Made by a program: the position numbers and the translations under genes. Shown here in pieces: positions 8,504 through 18,917 of a DNA stretch of 53,534 nt (within the stretch, counting starts at the first letter, position 1; every line of letters starts with the position of its first letter). The notes beneath the pieces were generated by a model. That model saw only the letters and a program-made list of their open reading frames with translations, had not been told where the DNA came from and did not search any database. The stretch comes from Vibrio lentus (GTDB lineage: Bacteria > Pseudomonadota > Gammaproteobacteria > Enterobacterales > Vibrionaceae): the NCBI RefSeq assembly GCF_002875945.1, contig NZ_MCZK01000015.1, forward strand, positions 1 through 53,534, given 5' to 3'.

Positions 8504-10927
8504 ATGTCTTCTGGACAATCTTTTTCACGTTCATTAATGAAGCTACCTTTATCCGTTTTGGTAAAGGGCACATCAATACCTTCGAATCCGGTTGAGGATT
8601 TGAACATTGATTTAGGCAAACCGATTGTATACGCCTTACCATTTCGCTCAAGTGTCGACCTACTTACGCTGCAAAAGCATGCGCTGGAATTGGGCTTACC
8701 CGATCCTTTTAGCAAGCTTGAAATAAACGGCAAATCACTGCAACGCTTCGTGTTCATCTCTTCACGCAAAACATTGCTGCAAGACGATGACTATGTTCCA
8801 AGCTCTTCAATTGAAGTTTTCTCTGAGCTGCTTTCACTGCATGCTGAAGACTCAGAGCTTGATGTTCAAGTTATCCCAGCAACCGTCTTGTGGGGACGTA
8901 AACCAGGTAAAGAGAATAACCAGAAACCTTACCTACAAGCAATGAACGGCTTAGAAAAATCAAAAGCCGTATTACTGGCTGGTCGTGACTGTCTGGTTCG
9001 CTTTAGTCCGGTTGTCTCTCTACGCTACATGGCCAACTCACACGGTACTGATAGCACTATCGCGCACAAGCTTGCTCGCGTGGCACGTATTCACTTCTCT
9101 CGTCAAAAGCTTGCAGCATCAGGTCCTAACCTGCCAAGCCGCCAAGCACTGTTCGACCGCCTGTTAAAATCAGAAGCAATCAAGAAGGCGATAGAAGACG
9201 AAGCTGAAGCAAAAAATATTTCCATAGAGAAAGCGAGCAAAGAAGCTCAGGACATCATGGATGAGATCGCAGCTAACTTCTCTTACTCGTTAATTAAACG
9301 CGGTGAGAAGATTCTTGGTTGGTTGTGGAATAAGTTGTACCAAGGTCTGCATATTAGCAACGCTTCAACGGTTCGTAAGCTAGCTCAAGACGGTCACGAG
9401 ATTGTTTACGTGCCTTGTCACCGTAGCCACATGGATTACTTGCTGCTTTCTTATGTGCTTTATCATGAAGGCATGGTGCCTCCGCACATCGCTGCGGGTA
9501 TTAACCTCAACTTCTTCCCTGCCGGTCCTATTTTCCGTCACGGCGGTGCGTTCTTTATTCGTCGTAGCTTCAAAGGCAACAAGCTTTACTCAACGATTTT
9601 CCGTGAATACCTAGCCGAACTGTTCGCTAAAGGTTACTCAGTTGAGTACTTCAGTGAAGGTGGTCGTTCTCGTACAGGTCGTCTACTGCAAGCGAAAACG
9701 GGCATGCTAGCGATGACCATTCAAGCGATGCTGCGTGGTATGAACCGTCCTGTAACTTTGGTTCCTGTGTACATCGGTTATGAACACGTAATGGAAGTGG
9801 CGACTTACGCCAAAGAGCTGCGTGGTAAGCGCAAAGAGAAAGAGAATGCGAGCCTTGTGATTCGTACTCTGCGTAAGCTGCGCAACTTTGGTAAAGGTTA
9901 TGTGAACTTTGGTGAGCCGATTCAGCTTAACCAATACCTGAACGAGCACGCGCCAGAGTGGACTAAAGACATCGATCCAATGGGCACCAGCAAACCACAA
10001 TGGATGAACCCTGTGGTTAACGATCTGGCGACTAAGATGATGACGCACATTAATGATGCAGCAGCGACCAATGCACTGACACTCTGTGCGACCGCACTAC
10101 TCGCTTCTCGACAGCGTGCATTGTCTCGTGATTCTTTGGTTTCTCAAATCAACTGCTACCTGTCTCTGCTTAAGAATGTTCCTTACTCGGATACATTCAC
10201 AGTGCCTAAAGACAGCGCTGAAGATCTGGTAAAACACGCAGAGTCATTGAACAAGTTCTTGATTGAATCAGACACGATGGGCGACATCATTTCACTTGAT
10301 CGTCACCAATCGATTCTGATGACTTACTACCGTAATAACATCATCCACTTGTTTGCACTGCCATCATTCATTGCTCAGATGACAATTCGCCAGCGTGGTA
10401 TCTCAATCGCGAATATTCAGAAGAATGTCGCGGCGATCTACCCGTTCTTGAAGAAAGAGCTGTTCTTAAGCTATGACGAAGATCAGCTTGAAGATGTTGT
10501 TGCGAACATCATTAATGAGCTAGTCAACCAAGGCATGATTGTCGTTTCTGACGGTGAAGTAACAATCAACCAATCAAACAGCCAAGCACTGATGCTGTTA
10601 GGTCGCACGATTTCAGAGACTTTACAGCGTTACTCAATTGCGTTGAATCTGTTGGCAGAGAATCCTGATCTTGATAAATCCGATCTTGAGCAGAAGAGCC
10701 AAGACATCGCACAACGACTAGGCCGCTTGCATGGTATCAATGCGCCAGAGTTCTTCGACAAAGGTGTATTCGCATCAATGTTTGCGACACTGAAACAGCA
10801 GCAATATCTTGATAACGATGGTAACTGTGATTTAGAAAAGACTCAGCAATTCGCTAAGCTTCTTTACTCGATGCTTTACCCAGAAGTCCGTCTAACGATT
10901 CAAGAGAGTATTCACCAAGCAGAGTAA
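8504..10927 (+). CDS. plsB: Glycerol-3-phosphate 1-O-acyltransferase PlsB
   Basis: PlsB is the inner-membrane enzyme that acylates glycerol-3-phosphate at sn-1, the first step of phospholipid synthesis. Its 807 residues equal the E. coli length. The acyltransferase blocks are seen in order from about residue 305: HRSHMDYLL (HX4D catalytic pair), [22 protein letters not shown] and [13 protein letters not shown]. The next gene is convergent and a strong hairpin separates them. The ribosome site is weak (GAGG about 12 nt upstream). Confidence 0.98.
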   Translation: MSSGQSFSRSLMKLPLSVLVKGTSIPSNPVEDLNIDLGKPIVYALPFRSSVDLLTLQKHALELGLPDPFSKLEINGKSLQRFVFISSRKTLLQDDDYVPSSSIEVFSELLSLHAEDSELDVQVIPATVLWGRKPGKENNQKPYLQAMNGLEKSKAVLLAGRDCLVRFSPVVSLRYMANSHGTDSTIAHKLARVARIHFSRQKLAASGPNLPSRQALFDRLLKSEAIKKAIEDEAEAKNISIEKASKEAQDIMDEIAANFSYSLIKRGEKILGWLWNKLYQGLHISNASTVRKLAQDGHEIVYVPCHRSHMDYLLLSYVLYHEGMVPPHIAAGINLNFFPAGPIFRHGGAFFIRRSFKGNKLYSTIFREYLAELFAKGYSVEYFSEGGRSRTGRLLQAKTGMLAMTIQAMLRGMNRPVTLVPVYIGYEHVMEVATYAKELRGKRKEKENASLVIRTLRKLRNFGKGYVNFGEPIQLNQYLNEHAPEWTKDIDPMGTSKPQWMNPVVNDLATKMMTHINDAAATNALTLCATALLASRQRALSRDSLVSQINCYLSLLKNVPYSDTFTVPKDSAEDLVKHAESLNKFLIESDTMGDIISLDRHQSILMTYYRNNIIHLFALPSFIAQMTIRQRGISIANIQKNVAAIYPFLKKELFLSYDEDQLEDVVANIINELVNQGMIVVSDGEVTINQSNSQALMLLGRTISETLQRYSIALNLLAENPDLDKSDLEQKSQDIAQRLGRLHGINAPEFFDKGVFASMFATLKQQQYLDNDGNCDLEKTQQFAKLLYSMLYPEVRLTIQESIHQAE

Positions 10928-10977
10928 CCTCTTGCTATACCGTGAATCTTTGTTCAAGGTTTGATTGAACACGATCG

Positions 10978-11005
10978 AAAAAGGCACCCAATGGGTGCCT
11001 TTTTA
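10978..11005. terminator. Bidirectional terminator between plsB and ubiA
   Basis: The stem AAAAAGGCACCC / GGGTGCCTTTTT encloses a 3-nt loop and carries A and T runs on its flanks. Confidence 0.92.
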
Positions 11006-11031
11006 TTTGGAGCGGATTCAGTTATCAACGT

Positions 11032-11886
11032 TTACCAGAAAGTAATAAATAAGCCTGCTGTCACTGCCATCCCAACGTAGTTGTTGTTTAGAAAAGCTTG
11101 GAAACATAAGTCTCGGTCACGATGACGCATCAAATGTTGTTGATACACAAACAAGCTACCGGCCACCAACAAAGCCCAATAGAAGGTATCACCCAACTGG
11201 TAATGCATGCCTAGCGCAATCAGCATCGCCAGTGTCACTAATTGTAAGAAGCCAACGATAAGCTTGTCGAAGCGGCCAAATAAAATGGCGGTCGATTTGA
11301 TACCAATTTTAAGGTCATCGTCTCGATCCACCATCGCATATTGCGTGTCGTAGGCTATCGTCCAAAGCGCATTAATCACGAAAATAAACCACACTACATT
11401 TGGCAGTTCATTGGTTTGAGCAGCCCACGCCATTGGAATCGCCCAACTAAAAGCTAACCCAAGAAACAGTTGTGGAAGATGTGTAAAACGCTTCATGAAA
11501 GGATAGATAAAGGCTAAGCCAACACCGATAACAGAAAGCTTAATCGTCAGCGGGTTCATGGTTAACACCAACAAGAATGAAACCACCGCTAATACTAAGA
11601 AAAGTAATATCGCTTCTTTACTGGAAACTAAACCAGAAGGTAATGGGCGCTGCTTGGTGCGTTTTACATGACCATCGACTTTGCGATCAGCAAAATCATT
11701 GATCACACAGCCCGCCGAGCGCATCAACACGACGCCGAGCACGAAAACAACCAAGACATCAAAATCAGGCACGCCTTGCGCGGCAATAATCAGAGACCAT
11801 AAGGTCGGCCAAAGGAGTAATAAGGTACCAATTGGGCGATTCATTCGCGTTAACTGCCAATACGCTTTCGCTTTGGTGGCCAGCAT
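11032..11886 (-). CDS. ubiA: 4-hydroxybenzoate octaprenyltransferase UbiA
   Basis: This membrane prenyltransferase attaches the polyprenyl chain to 4-hydroxybenzoate in ubiquinone synthesis. The 284-residue protein carries the first aspartate-rich motif [20 protein letters not shown] and the second, [16 protein letters not shown], which bind Mg-diphosphate. Several hydrophobic helices follow. Its ATG directly follows the TAA stop of ubiC with no gap, so the pair is a coupled operon in pathway order. Confidence 0.97.
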   Translation of the reverse strand: MLATKAKAYWQLTRMNRPIGTLLLLWPTLWSLIIAAQGVPDFDVLVVFVLGVVLMRSAGCVINDFADRKVDGHVKRTKQRPLPSGLVSSKEAILLFLVLAVVSFLLVLTMNPLTIKLSVIGVGLAFIYPFMKRFTHLPQLFLGLAFSWAIPMAWAAQTNELPNVVWFIFVINALWTIAYDTQYAMVDRDDDLKIGIKSTAILFGRFDKLIVGFLQLVTLAMLIALGMHYQLGDTFYWALLVAGSLFVYQQHLMRHRDRDLCFQAFLNNNYVGMAVTAGLFITFW

Positions 11887-12426
11887 TTACACATTCTCCT
11901 TAGAGTAAATTGGGGCTGTGGGTAAAAACAACTCTGCCACAAGCATTGGCTTATGGTTCATCCATAATCGAGAGCGGCGCGCGAGCAATCGCTCATCGCC
12001 TGCAGTAACCCAACCGACTTGCAGCGCATCTCGCTTCACGTTCTCAGCGCTGAAAACCGTTAAACCAAGCGGGACATTCCCTTGTTGAGAAAGGTCAGAA
12101 TGCTGATCGTCTAGCGTGACTCTTGGAATTAAGGTACGACCTAACACCCACGGGGTATCATCACCCTTTAAAATTACTTTACGCAGCAAGCAATCAAATG
12201 ATGATAAAAGATGTTCCTCGTCAGGTTGGAGCATTGAGCGCTCGACAACTTGATTATGAAGCAACTCAACAGATAAATGCTGACAGCACTCCCCTAACTT
12301 TCGGGAAAGAGAACCTTGCTCCATCAGCCACTCTTTGGTGGTTTCATTAGGAAAATCAAATGTTTCTGTACTTTGCCAATCTACATTCATTAACGAATTA
12401 AGATACAGCGATATTGGCTGATTCAT
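11887..12426 (-). CDS. ubiC: Chorismate pyruvate-lyase UbiC
   Basis: UbiC converts chorismate to 4-hydroxybenzoate and pyruvate, the committed step of ubiquinone synthesis. The protein is about 179 residues from the ATG at 12424-12426; a TTG four codons upstream is possible and neither start has a strong ribosome site. Conserved features include WVLGRTLIPR and the C-terminal ARRSRLWMNHKPMLVAELFLP. The product is the substrate of UbiA, encoded immediately downstream. Confidence 0.94.
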   Translation of the reverse strand: MNQPISLYLNSLMNVDWQSTETFDFPNETTKEWLMEQGSLSRKLGECCQHLSVELLHNQVVERSMLQPDEEHLLSSFDCLLRKVILKGDDTPWVLGRTLIPRVTLDDQHSDLSQQGNVPLGLTVFSAENVKRDALQVGWVTAGDERLLARRSRLWMNHKPMLVAELFLPTAPIYSKENV

Positions 12427-12588
12427 ACTAGTATTCAATAGGTGACTTTACACGTACAATAAAGCTTCAACTTTCGAACAAAATTAAAGCGTTCTTCGAA
12501 TTGTAAACGTATTTAGATTTAGACCGCTCATTGTAACAAGACAAACGCGTTTCGAATATCGCGAATAAACTAAAGAAAAGTCACAAAT

Positions 12589-12996
12589 ATGCACAAACGT
12601 TATGTAGCCCAAATATTTCTTGCGATTACCCTACTATTTTCAGCATCAAGTTTTGCAGAAGAAGAGTCTGGACCTAAACTCGCCTACTTCACACTAGAGC
12701 CTGACCTCACTACCAATTTTTACACTAAAGGTAAAAATCTTGGCTATATTCAGGTACGCCTCGACATCATGGTAGCAAACAGTGATGACCTAGCGGCCAT
12801 TGAGCATCACCAACCTTTGATTCGTGATGCAGTGATTGAATTACTTGGCAAACAAAACGAAGAAACCATTAAATCGTTGTCTGGTCGTGAAGATTTAAGA
12901 AAAAGCCTAGTTGAGCACCTCAACAAGATTCTGCTTCCGGAAACAGGCAAAACGATCATTGCTGACTTACTGTTTACCAAATACCTCTACCAGTAA
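12589..12996 (+). CDS. Exported FliL-like protein
   Basis: The 135-residue protein starts with a cleavable signal peptide (about residues 1-23, cleavage near SSFA/EEE). A FliL-type domain follows, ending in an LLPETGKTIIADLLFTKYLYQ segment typical of the C-terminal strand of FliL. True FliL is anchored by an N-terminal membrane helix at the flagellar stator. Here the helix looks cleavable, so the product would be free in the periplasm. No flagellar gene is nearby. A role near the motor is possible but unproven. It ends at a strong terminator convergent with glpG. Confidence 0.8.
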   Translation: MHKRYVAQIFLAITLLFSASSFAEEESGPKLAYFTLEPDLTTNFYTKGKNLGYIQVRLDIMVANSDDLAAIEHHQPLIRDAVIELLGKQNEETIKSLSGREDLRKSLVEHLNKILLPETGKTIIADLLFTKYLYQ

Positions 12997-13021
12997 CAGT
13001 CATTACCAATAGATTCCAAAT

Positions 13022-13048
13022 AAAAAAGCGGCCAGTGGCCGCTTTTTT
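13022..13048. terminator. Bidirectional terminator between the fliL-like gene and glpG
   Basis: The stem AAAAAAGCGGCC / GGCCGCTTTTTT encloses a 3-nt loop. Confidence 0.93.
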
Positions 13049-13084
13049 GTTGTTATCGTTTCTCTATCAATGAGAGAGCATCAT

Positions 13085-13927
13085 TTAACTTCTTGCTGAG
13101 TTCGGCGCTTTCATCGCATCAATCAAACCAATTATCACACCAGCCGCTAAGCCAGCGAGATGCGCAGTATTGGCGATGGCCATGAATGGCTGCATATAAC
13201 CTAAGACTAACCATACCAACATAAAGCCGACGATTTGTCTTGGGATACCTAAGCCAAGCTGAGGTGCTTTTGCACCCACTACCCACAAGTAACCGACCAA
13301 CGCATATACCACGCCAGAAAGACCACCAAAGTTCGCCCCCTCAACCCAGTATTGTCCAGCACCAGAAAGAGCAGAAGACACAGCAAAGATCTGAAGCAAC
13401 TTGAGGCCGCCTAACTTTTTCTCTATATCTCCGCCCAGTTGCCACCACCACAAGATATTGAATGCGATGTGCATAACAGAGAAATGCAAAACAGCGTGAC
13501 TTAACCAGCGCCAAAGCTGCCATTGTTGTCCATCAACCGCAGGAAAATGTAAGGCGTTAAAGATTGCCTGACCAAAACCTATCTGCTGCAGAGCAAAAAT
13601 CACCACACACACCAGCATGATACTCAGTGTCACAGGGCCAGCTTTGGCTTTTATCATGCCCATGAAGCTTGGTGTGTGGTAATGAAAGTTACTCTTTCTG
13701 GTCTCTGCCATGTCCCAAGACGCCGCTTGATAGCGCTTATGATTAGGCTCAGACAAGAAGCGATTGAGCTCAGCTTCGGTTTCAACCTGAAATTGGCTAT
13801 CAAGAAGCCAAAGAGCAAAACGCCCTTCCCCCTCAGGAGACATCTGAATAGGGATCTGACGAGACGCCATATAATCAATAAATGCTTGAGCAAGACGTGG
13901 GTTGTCTAACACCATCAATCTAATCAT
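13085..13927 (-). CDS. glpG: Rhomboid intramembrane serine protease GlpG
   Basis: GlpG cleaves membrane proteins within the bilayer. The 280-residue protein has a cytoplasmic N-terminal domain (about residues 1-90) and six membrane helices. The oxyanion motif HIAFNILWWWQLGG, the catalytic-serine motif GLSGVVYALVG and the catalytic His in NTAHLAGLAAG are all present. It follows glpE by 48 bp on the same strand, as in the E. coli glpEG pair. Confidence 0.96.
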   Translation of the reverse strand: MIRLMVLDNPRLAQAFIDYMASRQIPIQMSPEGEGRFALWLLDSQFQVETEAELNRFLSEPNHKRYQAASWDMAETRKSNFHYHTPSFMGMIKAKAGPVTLSIMLVCVVIFALQQIGFGQAIFNALHFPAVDGQQWQLWRWLSHAVLHFSVMHIAFNILWWWQLGGDIEKKLGGLKLLQIFAVSSALSGAGQYWVEGANFGGLSGVVYALVGYLWVVGAKAPQLGLGIPRQIVGFMLVWLVLGYMQPFMAIANTAHLAGLAAGVIIGLIDAMKAPNSARS

Positions 13928-13975
13928 TGTTACTTCCTATTCATGCTATGAGAGATGCTTGAAGCGTAAAGGTAA

Positions 13976-14296
13976 TTAACCAGCAATCACAGGAAGTTCA
14001 GCACGGTGCCAAGCTTCGAAACCGCCATCTACACTATATACCTCTTCAAAGCCTTGATTCACTAAATATTGTGCAGCACCTTGGCTACTAATACCGTGGT
14101 AACACATCACCAAGATAGGTTGCTCAAACTCAACTTCGTCCATGAACGACACCATCGTATCGTTCGTTAGGTGATAAGCGGTTTTAGAGTGAGCGACCGC
14201 AAAAGACTGCGGGTCGCGGATATCGACAAGTCGAGCTTCACCTTGTTCTATAAGGGCTTGAGCACCTTTAACATCGATATGTTTAAACTGGTCCAT
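13976..14296 (-). CDS. glpE: Thiosulfate sulfurtransferase GlpE (single-domain rhodanese)
   Basis: GlpE is a small cytosolic rhodanese that transfers sulfane sulfur from thiosulfate to cyanide or thiols. The 106-residue length is normal. The active-site cysteine lies in [13 protein letters not shown], the short loop characteristic of GlpE, and [13 protein letters not shown] is the N-terminal rhodanese signature. It is the first gene of a glpE-glpG pair. Its upstream region is the DnaA-box-rich gap. Confidence 0.95.
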   Translation of the reverse strand: MDQFKHIDVKGAQALIEQGEARLVDIRDPQSFAVAHSKTAYHLTNDTMVSFMDEVEFEQPILVMCYHGISSQGAAQYLVNQGFEEVYSVDGGFEAWHRAELPVIAG

Positions 14297-14375
14297 GACT
14301 TTCTCTTTTATGCTGATTTACTTTGCTGCCATTGTAACCTATCCCAAGGCTAACAATCACATCCACTTAATAAGG

Positions 14376-14592
14376 TTATCCACCAGCGATCACTTTTACA
14401 CCGATTGTGGATAAACCTGTGAATTGCGTGAATAAAGTGGTTTTTGAAAAATGGATCCACAACATATAGTAATGATCCTGATCTAGCTGTGGGTTACTTA
14501 AAACATATCCCCACACCAAAAACCCTTCCAAAGCCTTACTACACCCTGCTTTTAGACAGCTGACGAATAAACTTCTCACAGAGTTATCCACA
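14376..14592. promoter_or_regulatory. DnaA-box cluster in the glpE-rpoH gap
   Basis: Two perfect DnaA boxes, TGTGGATAA at 14406-14414 and TTATCCACA at 14584-14592, accompany a one-mismatch box (TTATCCACC, 14376-14384). Two weaker 7/9 matches lie at 14453-14461 and 14488-14496. Eight GATC sites fall within 14388-14665. The 416-bp gap between glpE and rpoH contains no convincing gene. The content resembles a DnaA-titrating or origin-like region. Whether DnaA binds here, and why, is inference. Confidence 0.65.
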
Positions 14593-14642
14593 AAATCACA
14601 ATGCAAATATCGATCGCAAAAGTTGAGAATTCGATCCAAAAC

Positions 14643-14676
14643 AAAAAGGCCGAGATCTCTCGATCTCGGCCTTTTT
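14643..14676. terminator. Terminator after rpoH
   Basis: The arms AAAAAGGCCGAGAT and ATCTCGGCCTTTTT pair perfectly around a 6-nt loop. It can act in both directions and it overlaps two GATC sites. Confidence 0.93.
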
Positions 14677-14712
14677 AAATTCTAACTTTTTATGGTGCTG
14701 TTAGTTTAGTGC

Positions 14713-15570
14713 TTAGAAGTCGCCAACGGCTTGTTTCAACTTCTTCATGGCATTCTTCTCTAACTGACGTACACGCTCAGCTGAGATGCTGTAGGTATCC
14801 GCTAAGTCTTGCAGGGTCGACTTGTTATCATCCAACCAACGTGAGCGCACAATGTGCTGACTGCGTTCATCTAAGCTCTTCAGTGCGAGCCCTAGACGAT
14901 TATTGGTATGAGATTCCCAGTTAGCCGCTTCAACCGTTTCTGCAACGTCTGACGCTTTGTCTTCTAGGTAGTAAACCGGAGCCGTGTAAGCAGAACCGCC
15001 TTCGTCGTCATCCATCGGAGCTTCAAAGGTTGCATCTTGTGCCGCTAAGCGAGATTCCATTTCACGAACTTCTGAAGGCTCAACACCCAGTTCACGCGCA
15101 ACAGTCTCAACTTCACCGTTATTGAACCAGCCTAAACGCTTCTTAGATTTACGCAGGTTAAAGAACAGTTTGCGCTGTGCTTTGGTTGTCGCAATCTTAA
15201 CGATACGCCAGTTACGCAATACATATTCGTGAATCTCAGCTTTGATCCAGTGAACAGCAAAAGAAACCAGTCGAACACCCACTTCAGGGTTGAAGCGCTT
15301 CACCGCCTTCATTAGGCCGATGTTACCTTCTTGGACGAGATCAGCCATTGGCAGCCCGTAGCCAGAGTAGCCTCTTGCAACGTGCACCACGAATCTTAGG
15401 TGTGAAAGGATCAAACCTTTCGCAGCATCGATCTCACCTTTGTAATGTAATCGCTCTGCAAGTCCACGTTCCTCTTCAGGCGTCAGCATTGGGTAGCTGT
15501 TCGCTGATCGGATATAGCTATCTAAACTATCTTGTGTGACTAAAGCCATTTGATACGATTGGTTTGCCAT
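14713..15570 (-). CDS. rpoH: Heat-shock sigma factor RpoH (sigma-32)
   Basis: RpoH directs RNA polymerase to heat-shock promoters. I place the start at the ATG at 15568-15570, since a GAGGAA site lies 4 nt before it and the resulting 285 residues match the family. The RpoH box QRKLFFNLR, unique to heat-shock sigmas, is present, as are sigma region 2 ([18 protein letters not shown]) and the region 4 helix-turn-helix ([16 protein letters not shown]). An inverted repeat at 15626-15653 lies in the leader and could shape the mRNA. The gene follows ftsYEX on the same strand, as in enterics. Confidence 0.97.
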   Translation of the reverse strand: MANQSYQMALVTQDSLDSYIRSANSYPMLTPEEERGLAERLHYKGEIDAAKGLILSHLRFVVHVARGYSGYGLPMADLVQEGNIGLMKAVKRFNPEVGVRLVSFAVHWIKAEIHEYVLRNWRIVKIATTKAQRKLFFNLRKSKKRLGWFNNGEVETVARELGVEPSEVREMESRLAAQDATFEAPMDDDEGGSAYTAPVYYLEDKASDVAETVEAANWESHTNNRLGLALKSLDERSQHIVRSRWLDDNKSTLQDLADTYSISAERVRQLEKNAMKKLKQAVGDF

Positions 15571-15747
15571 TCGGTTCCTCATCAATCTCTGATCTGGAGT
15601 AATATATCTATTAAAACCCGACAATCTTGAACCTAAAATGAACAGGATTCAAGAAGGGGGAAGTAATTATGCATAATCAATTCGTCTATACAAGGTAAAA
15701 ACTGATTAAAAAGTGCCTATTTATCGTCTAAATATGACTCTATTCAA

Positions 15748-16716
15748 CTAAACAGGTTCAATTTCTTTTAGGTGGCGCTGTGCGGAAAGCTTCGCAGCCA
15801 CACTGCCTAATAGGGTTCCAACGATCAAAAGCAGTAACGATTCATCCCAACTTAAGCCAATCAGTCTAAAGTGACTATCGTAAAGCTGAGCTAAATCATC
15901 AACCGCACTGTTAAGTAAAACCGTAATCAATGCCGTCATTACCCAAGCGCAGATCGCGCCTAACACACCAAACCACATTCCAGAATATAGGTACGGGCGT
16001 AAGATGAAGCTATCGGTGGCACCAATCAGCTTCATGGTTTGAATCTCTTCTTTATGCGCCAACACATTAAATCGCAATGTATTGCCAATAATCAAAAACA
16101 CAGCGCCCAGCATAAGCACGGTTAATGTAATCACGATGACAGCCGCCAGTGCTTTGATCGCATCCAGCCTTGCAAGCCAATCTTCGTCTAAACGAACATC
16201 GGTCACGAGCTCTTGCTTCTTAACCTTGCTCGCCAATTCTTTGATTTGCGTGTCGTTGTGTACACTTGGCGTAATCACCAATACACCAGGCAACGAGTAA
16301 TCATCTAAAATCGTCAGTGCGTCATCAAAACCAGAATACTTGCTCAGATCAGCAAGGCCTTGCTGTGGTGAAATGTATTCAACCAGCTCGACTTGATCCC
16401 AGCCTTCTATCTCATCTTTCAGCACTATCACTCGAGGTTCAGGAATTCCATCCTCTACGTAAGCACTGATTTGTGATGGGCTAGTGACGTCTTTCGCCAC
16501 TTCTCCAACGTTTTTACCTAATAAGTACAAACAAGCAGGCATCGCCAAGGCCATTGAGATAACAGCCAACGTCAGTAGATTACCCAGTGGACGCTGCCAC
16601 ATTTGCGAGAAAGACGACTTGGCTTGTTTCCAGTGAACAACAAAAAAGCCATCACTGGCCGCACGGCTCGCGGCTCGGTTGGATTGAGGTTTCTTGATAC
16701 GCTTATTAGCGGCCAT
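15748..16716 (-). CDS. ftsX: Cell-division protein FtsX
   Basis: FtsX is the membrane half of the FtsEX ABC-like complex, which couples divisome assembly to peptidoglycan amidase activation. The protein is about 322 residues from the ATG at 16714-16716. A basic cytoplasmic tail precedes one membrane helix, a large periplasmic loop (about residues 70-200) and three C-terminal helices. The start codon lies within the ftsE end: the two genes overlap by 11 bp (ATGGCCGCTAA), which implies coupled translation. Confidence 0.95.
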   Translation of the reverse strand: MAANKRIKKPQSNRAASRAASDGFFVVHWKQAKSSFSQMWQRPLGNLLTLAVISMALAMPACLYLLGKNVGEVAKDVTSPSQISAYVEDGIPEPRVIVLKDEIEGWDQVELVEYISPQQGLADLSKYSGFDDALTILDDYSLPGVLVITPSVHNDTQIKELASKVKKQELVTDVRLDEDWLARLDAIKALAAVIVITLTVLMLGAVFLIIGNTLRFNVLAHKEEIQTMKLIGATDSFILRPYLYSGMWFGVLGAICAWVMTALITVLLNSAVDDLAQLYDSHFRLIGLSWDESLLLLIVGTLLGSVAAKLSAQRHLKEIEPV

Positions 16717-17380
16717 AATCTTCAACCTCACTCAAAAAGCCTTGGTTTAATTCAAGATGGCGGTATTGGGGGCGAGTGTTCACTAACCCGATATCGTGCG
16801 TCGCTAGGATGATCGTTACACCCGCGCGGTTAAACTCTTCAAACAAGCGCAGGACACGGTTCGACAATTCAGGGTCTAGGTTACCAGTAGGCTCATCCGC
16901 TAAAAGCAGAGTCGGACGGTTAACCACAGCGCGAGCAATACCCACGCGTTGCTGCTCACCACCAGAAAGCTGGCTTGGCAAACAACGGGCTTTATCTAGT
17001 AAGCCGGTTTTATCCAACGCAGCACTGACTCGGCGCTTTATTTCATTTTCAGAAATAGATTCAATACGCATAGGCAGTGCGACGTTATCAAAGATAGATC
17101 GATCCATCAGCAGGCGATGGTCTTGAAAGACAATCCCAATATTACGGCGTAAAAAGGGAATGTCTTTGGCTGGTATACGAGTGATATCGTGGTCGTTAAA
17201 CCAAACGCGGCCATCCGTTGGACGCTCGATGGCGCAAATCAACTTCAGCAAGGTACTTTTACCAGCACCGGAGTGCCCGCCTAAAAATGCCATCTCTCCA
17301 CGTTTGAGATGAAAGTCCACTTTTTGGAGTGCCTGGCGTCCGCCTCGGTAGGCTTTACTCACTTGCTGAAATTTGATCAC
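16706..17380 (-). CDS. ftsE: Cell-division ATP-binding protein FtsE
   Basis: FtsE is the ATPase of the FtsEX complex. The 224-residue protein shows Walker A (GHSGAGKST), the ABC signature LSGGEQQRV, Walker B ([12 protein letters not shown]) and the H-loop ATHDIG. It lies 77 bp downstream of ftsY and overlaps ftsX. Confidence 0.97.
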   Translation of the reverse strand: MIKFQQVSKAYRGGRQALQKVDFHLKRGEMAFLGGHSGAGKSTLLKLICAIERPTDGRVWFNDHDITRIPAKDIPFLRRNIGIVFQDHRLLMDRSIFDNVALPMRIESISENEIKRRVSAALDKTGLLDKARCLPSQLSGGEQQRVGIARAVVNRPTLLLADEPTGNLDPELSNRVLRLFEEFNRAGVTIILATHDIGLVNTRPQYRHLELNQGFLSEVEDYGR

Positions 17381-17457
17381 CGAAAATTCCTCTTACGATC
17401 ACTCATATCAAACTTAAAACGGTAGCAGGTTAAGGATAAACCAATTTGCTACACGAG

Positions 17458-18687
17458 TTACTCTTCACGACTAAATAGTGCTTCAATAAAGTCTTTCGAC
17501 TCAAATGGACGTAGGTCATCAATGCCTTCACCCACACCAATATAACGAATTGGAATCTGGAACTGGTCAGCAATTGAGAAAATCACACCACCTTTCGCCG
17601 TACCATCTAGTTTAGTTAGCGTAATACCCGTTACCGGTGCTACTTCACTGAACAGTTTCGCTTGGCTGATCGCATTCTGACCAGTGCCTGCATCTAACGT
17701 AAGCATGATTTCGTGCGGTGCAGAGTCATCAATCTTCTTCATTACACGAACAATCTTGCGTAGCTCTTCCATCAAGTTGCTCTTGTTCTGTAAACGACCG
17801 GCAGTATCAGCAATCACGACATCAACACCACGCGCTTTAGCAGCTTCAATGGCATCGTAGATAACAGAAGCACTGTCTGCACCAGTGTGTTGAGCAATTA
17901 CAGGAACGTCATTACGTTGCCCCCAAACTTGAAGTTGCTCTACAGCTGCTGCACGGAAGGTATCACCTGCCGCCAACATCACTTTTTTGCCTTCGCCTTG
18001 GAATTGTTTCGCCAGCTTACCGATAGTGGTCGTCTTACCCACACCGTTCACACCCACCATTAAAATAACGTAAGGCGTTTTCGTTGTATCAACCACAAGA
18101 GGCTGTTCAACTTGGCTTAGGATTTCTGCCATCTCTTCTTTGAGCAGACCATATAGAGCTTCACCATCTTTTAGGTCATTGCGAGATGCTTTTTCTGTCA
18201 GGTTTTCAATGATCTTAACGGTAGTATTCATACCCACGTCAGCGATCAGAAGTTGCTCTTCCAGCTCTTCAAACAGATCATCATCGATTTGCTTACCCTT
18301 GAACAAGCCAAAGAAGCCAGCACCGATATTCGCTTTAGTACGACTTAGGCTGCGCTTAAGACGCGCAAAAAAGCTTTCTGTTGGCTTTTCTTGAACTTCT
18401 TCAATCTTAGCTTGAGGAACAACAACTTCTTCCTGTTCTGCTTCTGCTAGGACCGGCTGCTGTTCTTCTTGAGTCTCTTCAAGCGCTTGATCTGATTCAG
18501 CAAGCTCAGATTCAACTGACTGAGTTTCAGTTGGCTTAGCTACTTCAGCTTCAGCCTCGACTTGTGATTCAACTTCAGTTTGCTCTTCAACGTTTTCTAC
18601 GTTCGCTTCATTCTGAGTTTTTGGGCTTTGTTCTTCTTCACCAAAACCAAGCCACGATAATAATCCGCGCTTCTTTTTTTCCGTCAT
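17458..18687 (-). CDS. ftsY: Signal recognition particle receptor FtsY
   Basis: FtsY docks ribosome-nascent chain-SRP complexes at the membrane. The 409-residue protein has a long acidic N-terminal A domain rich in Glu and Gln (about residues 10-110), then the N and G domains. GTPase motifs are VGVNGVGKTTTIGKLAK (G1), DTAGR (G3) and TKLDGTAKGG (G4). It heads the ftsY-ftsE-ftsX cluster and is divergent from rsmD. Confidence 0.97.
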   Translation of the reverse strand: MTEKKKRGLLSWLGFGEEEQSPKTQNEANVENVEEQTEVESQVEAEAEVAKPTETQSVESELAESDQALEETQEEQQPVLAEAEQEEVVVPQAKIEEVQEKPTESFFARLKRSLSRTKANIGAGFFGLFKGKQIDDDLFEELEEQLLIADVGMNTTVKIIENLTEKASRNDLKDGEALYGLLKEEMAEILSQVEQPLVVDTTKTPYVILMVGVNGVGKTTTIGKLAKQFQGEGKKVMLAAGDTFRAAAVEQLQVWGQRNDVPVIAQHTGADSASVIYDAIEAAKARGVDVVIADTAGRLQNKSNLMEELRKIVRVMKKIDDSAPHEIMLTLDAGTGQNAISQAKLFSEVAPVTGITLTKLDGTAKGGVIFSIADQFQIPIRYIGVGEGIDDLRPFESKDFIEALFSREE

Positions 18688-18917
18688 CAGAGGAGTTTCC
18701 TAGATCTACTAATTAACTGCATTGACTTAATGCACGTCGACTCTTTGCTATTGTTATACAATACAAGCTTGTACAAACGAATAGTAAAGAAAAATGACAA
18801 AGCAGTGATAAGTTTGCTTTTAGCTTGATACACTTTGTCATTGCAAATTTATTTAATACCCGAACCCAACTAAATTGGGCTCGGTATAGTATCACTTTAT
18901 TAGCGGTCAAAAAATCT

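Noticed and set aside
14376..14639. 87-codon open frame on the minus strand in the glpE-rpoH gap
   Set aside because: It runs through the DnaA boxes, lacks a ribosome site and has no recognisable family.
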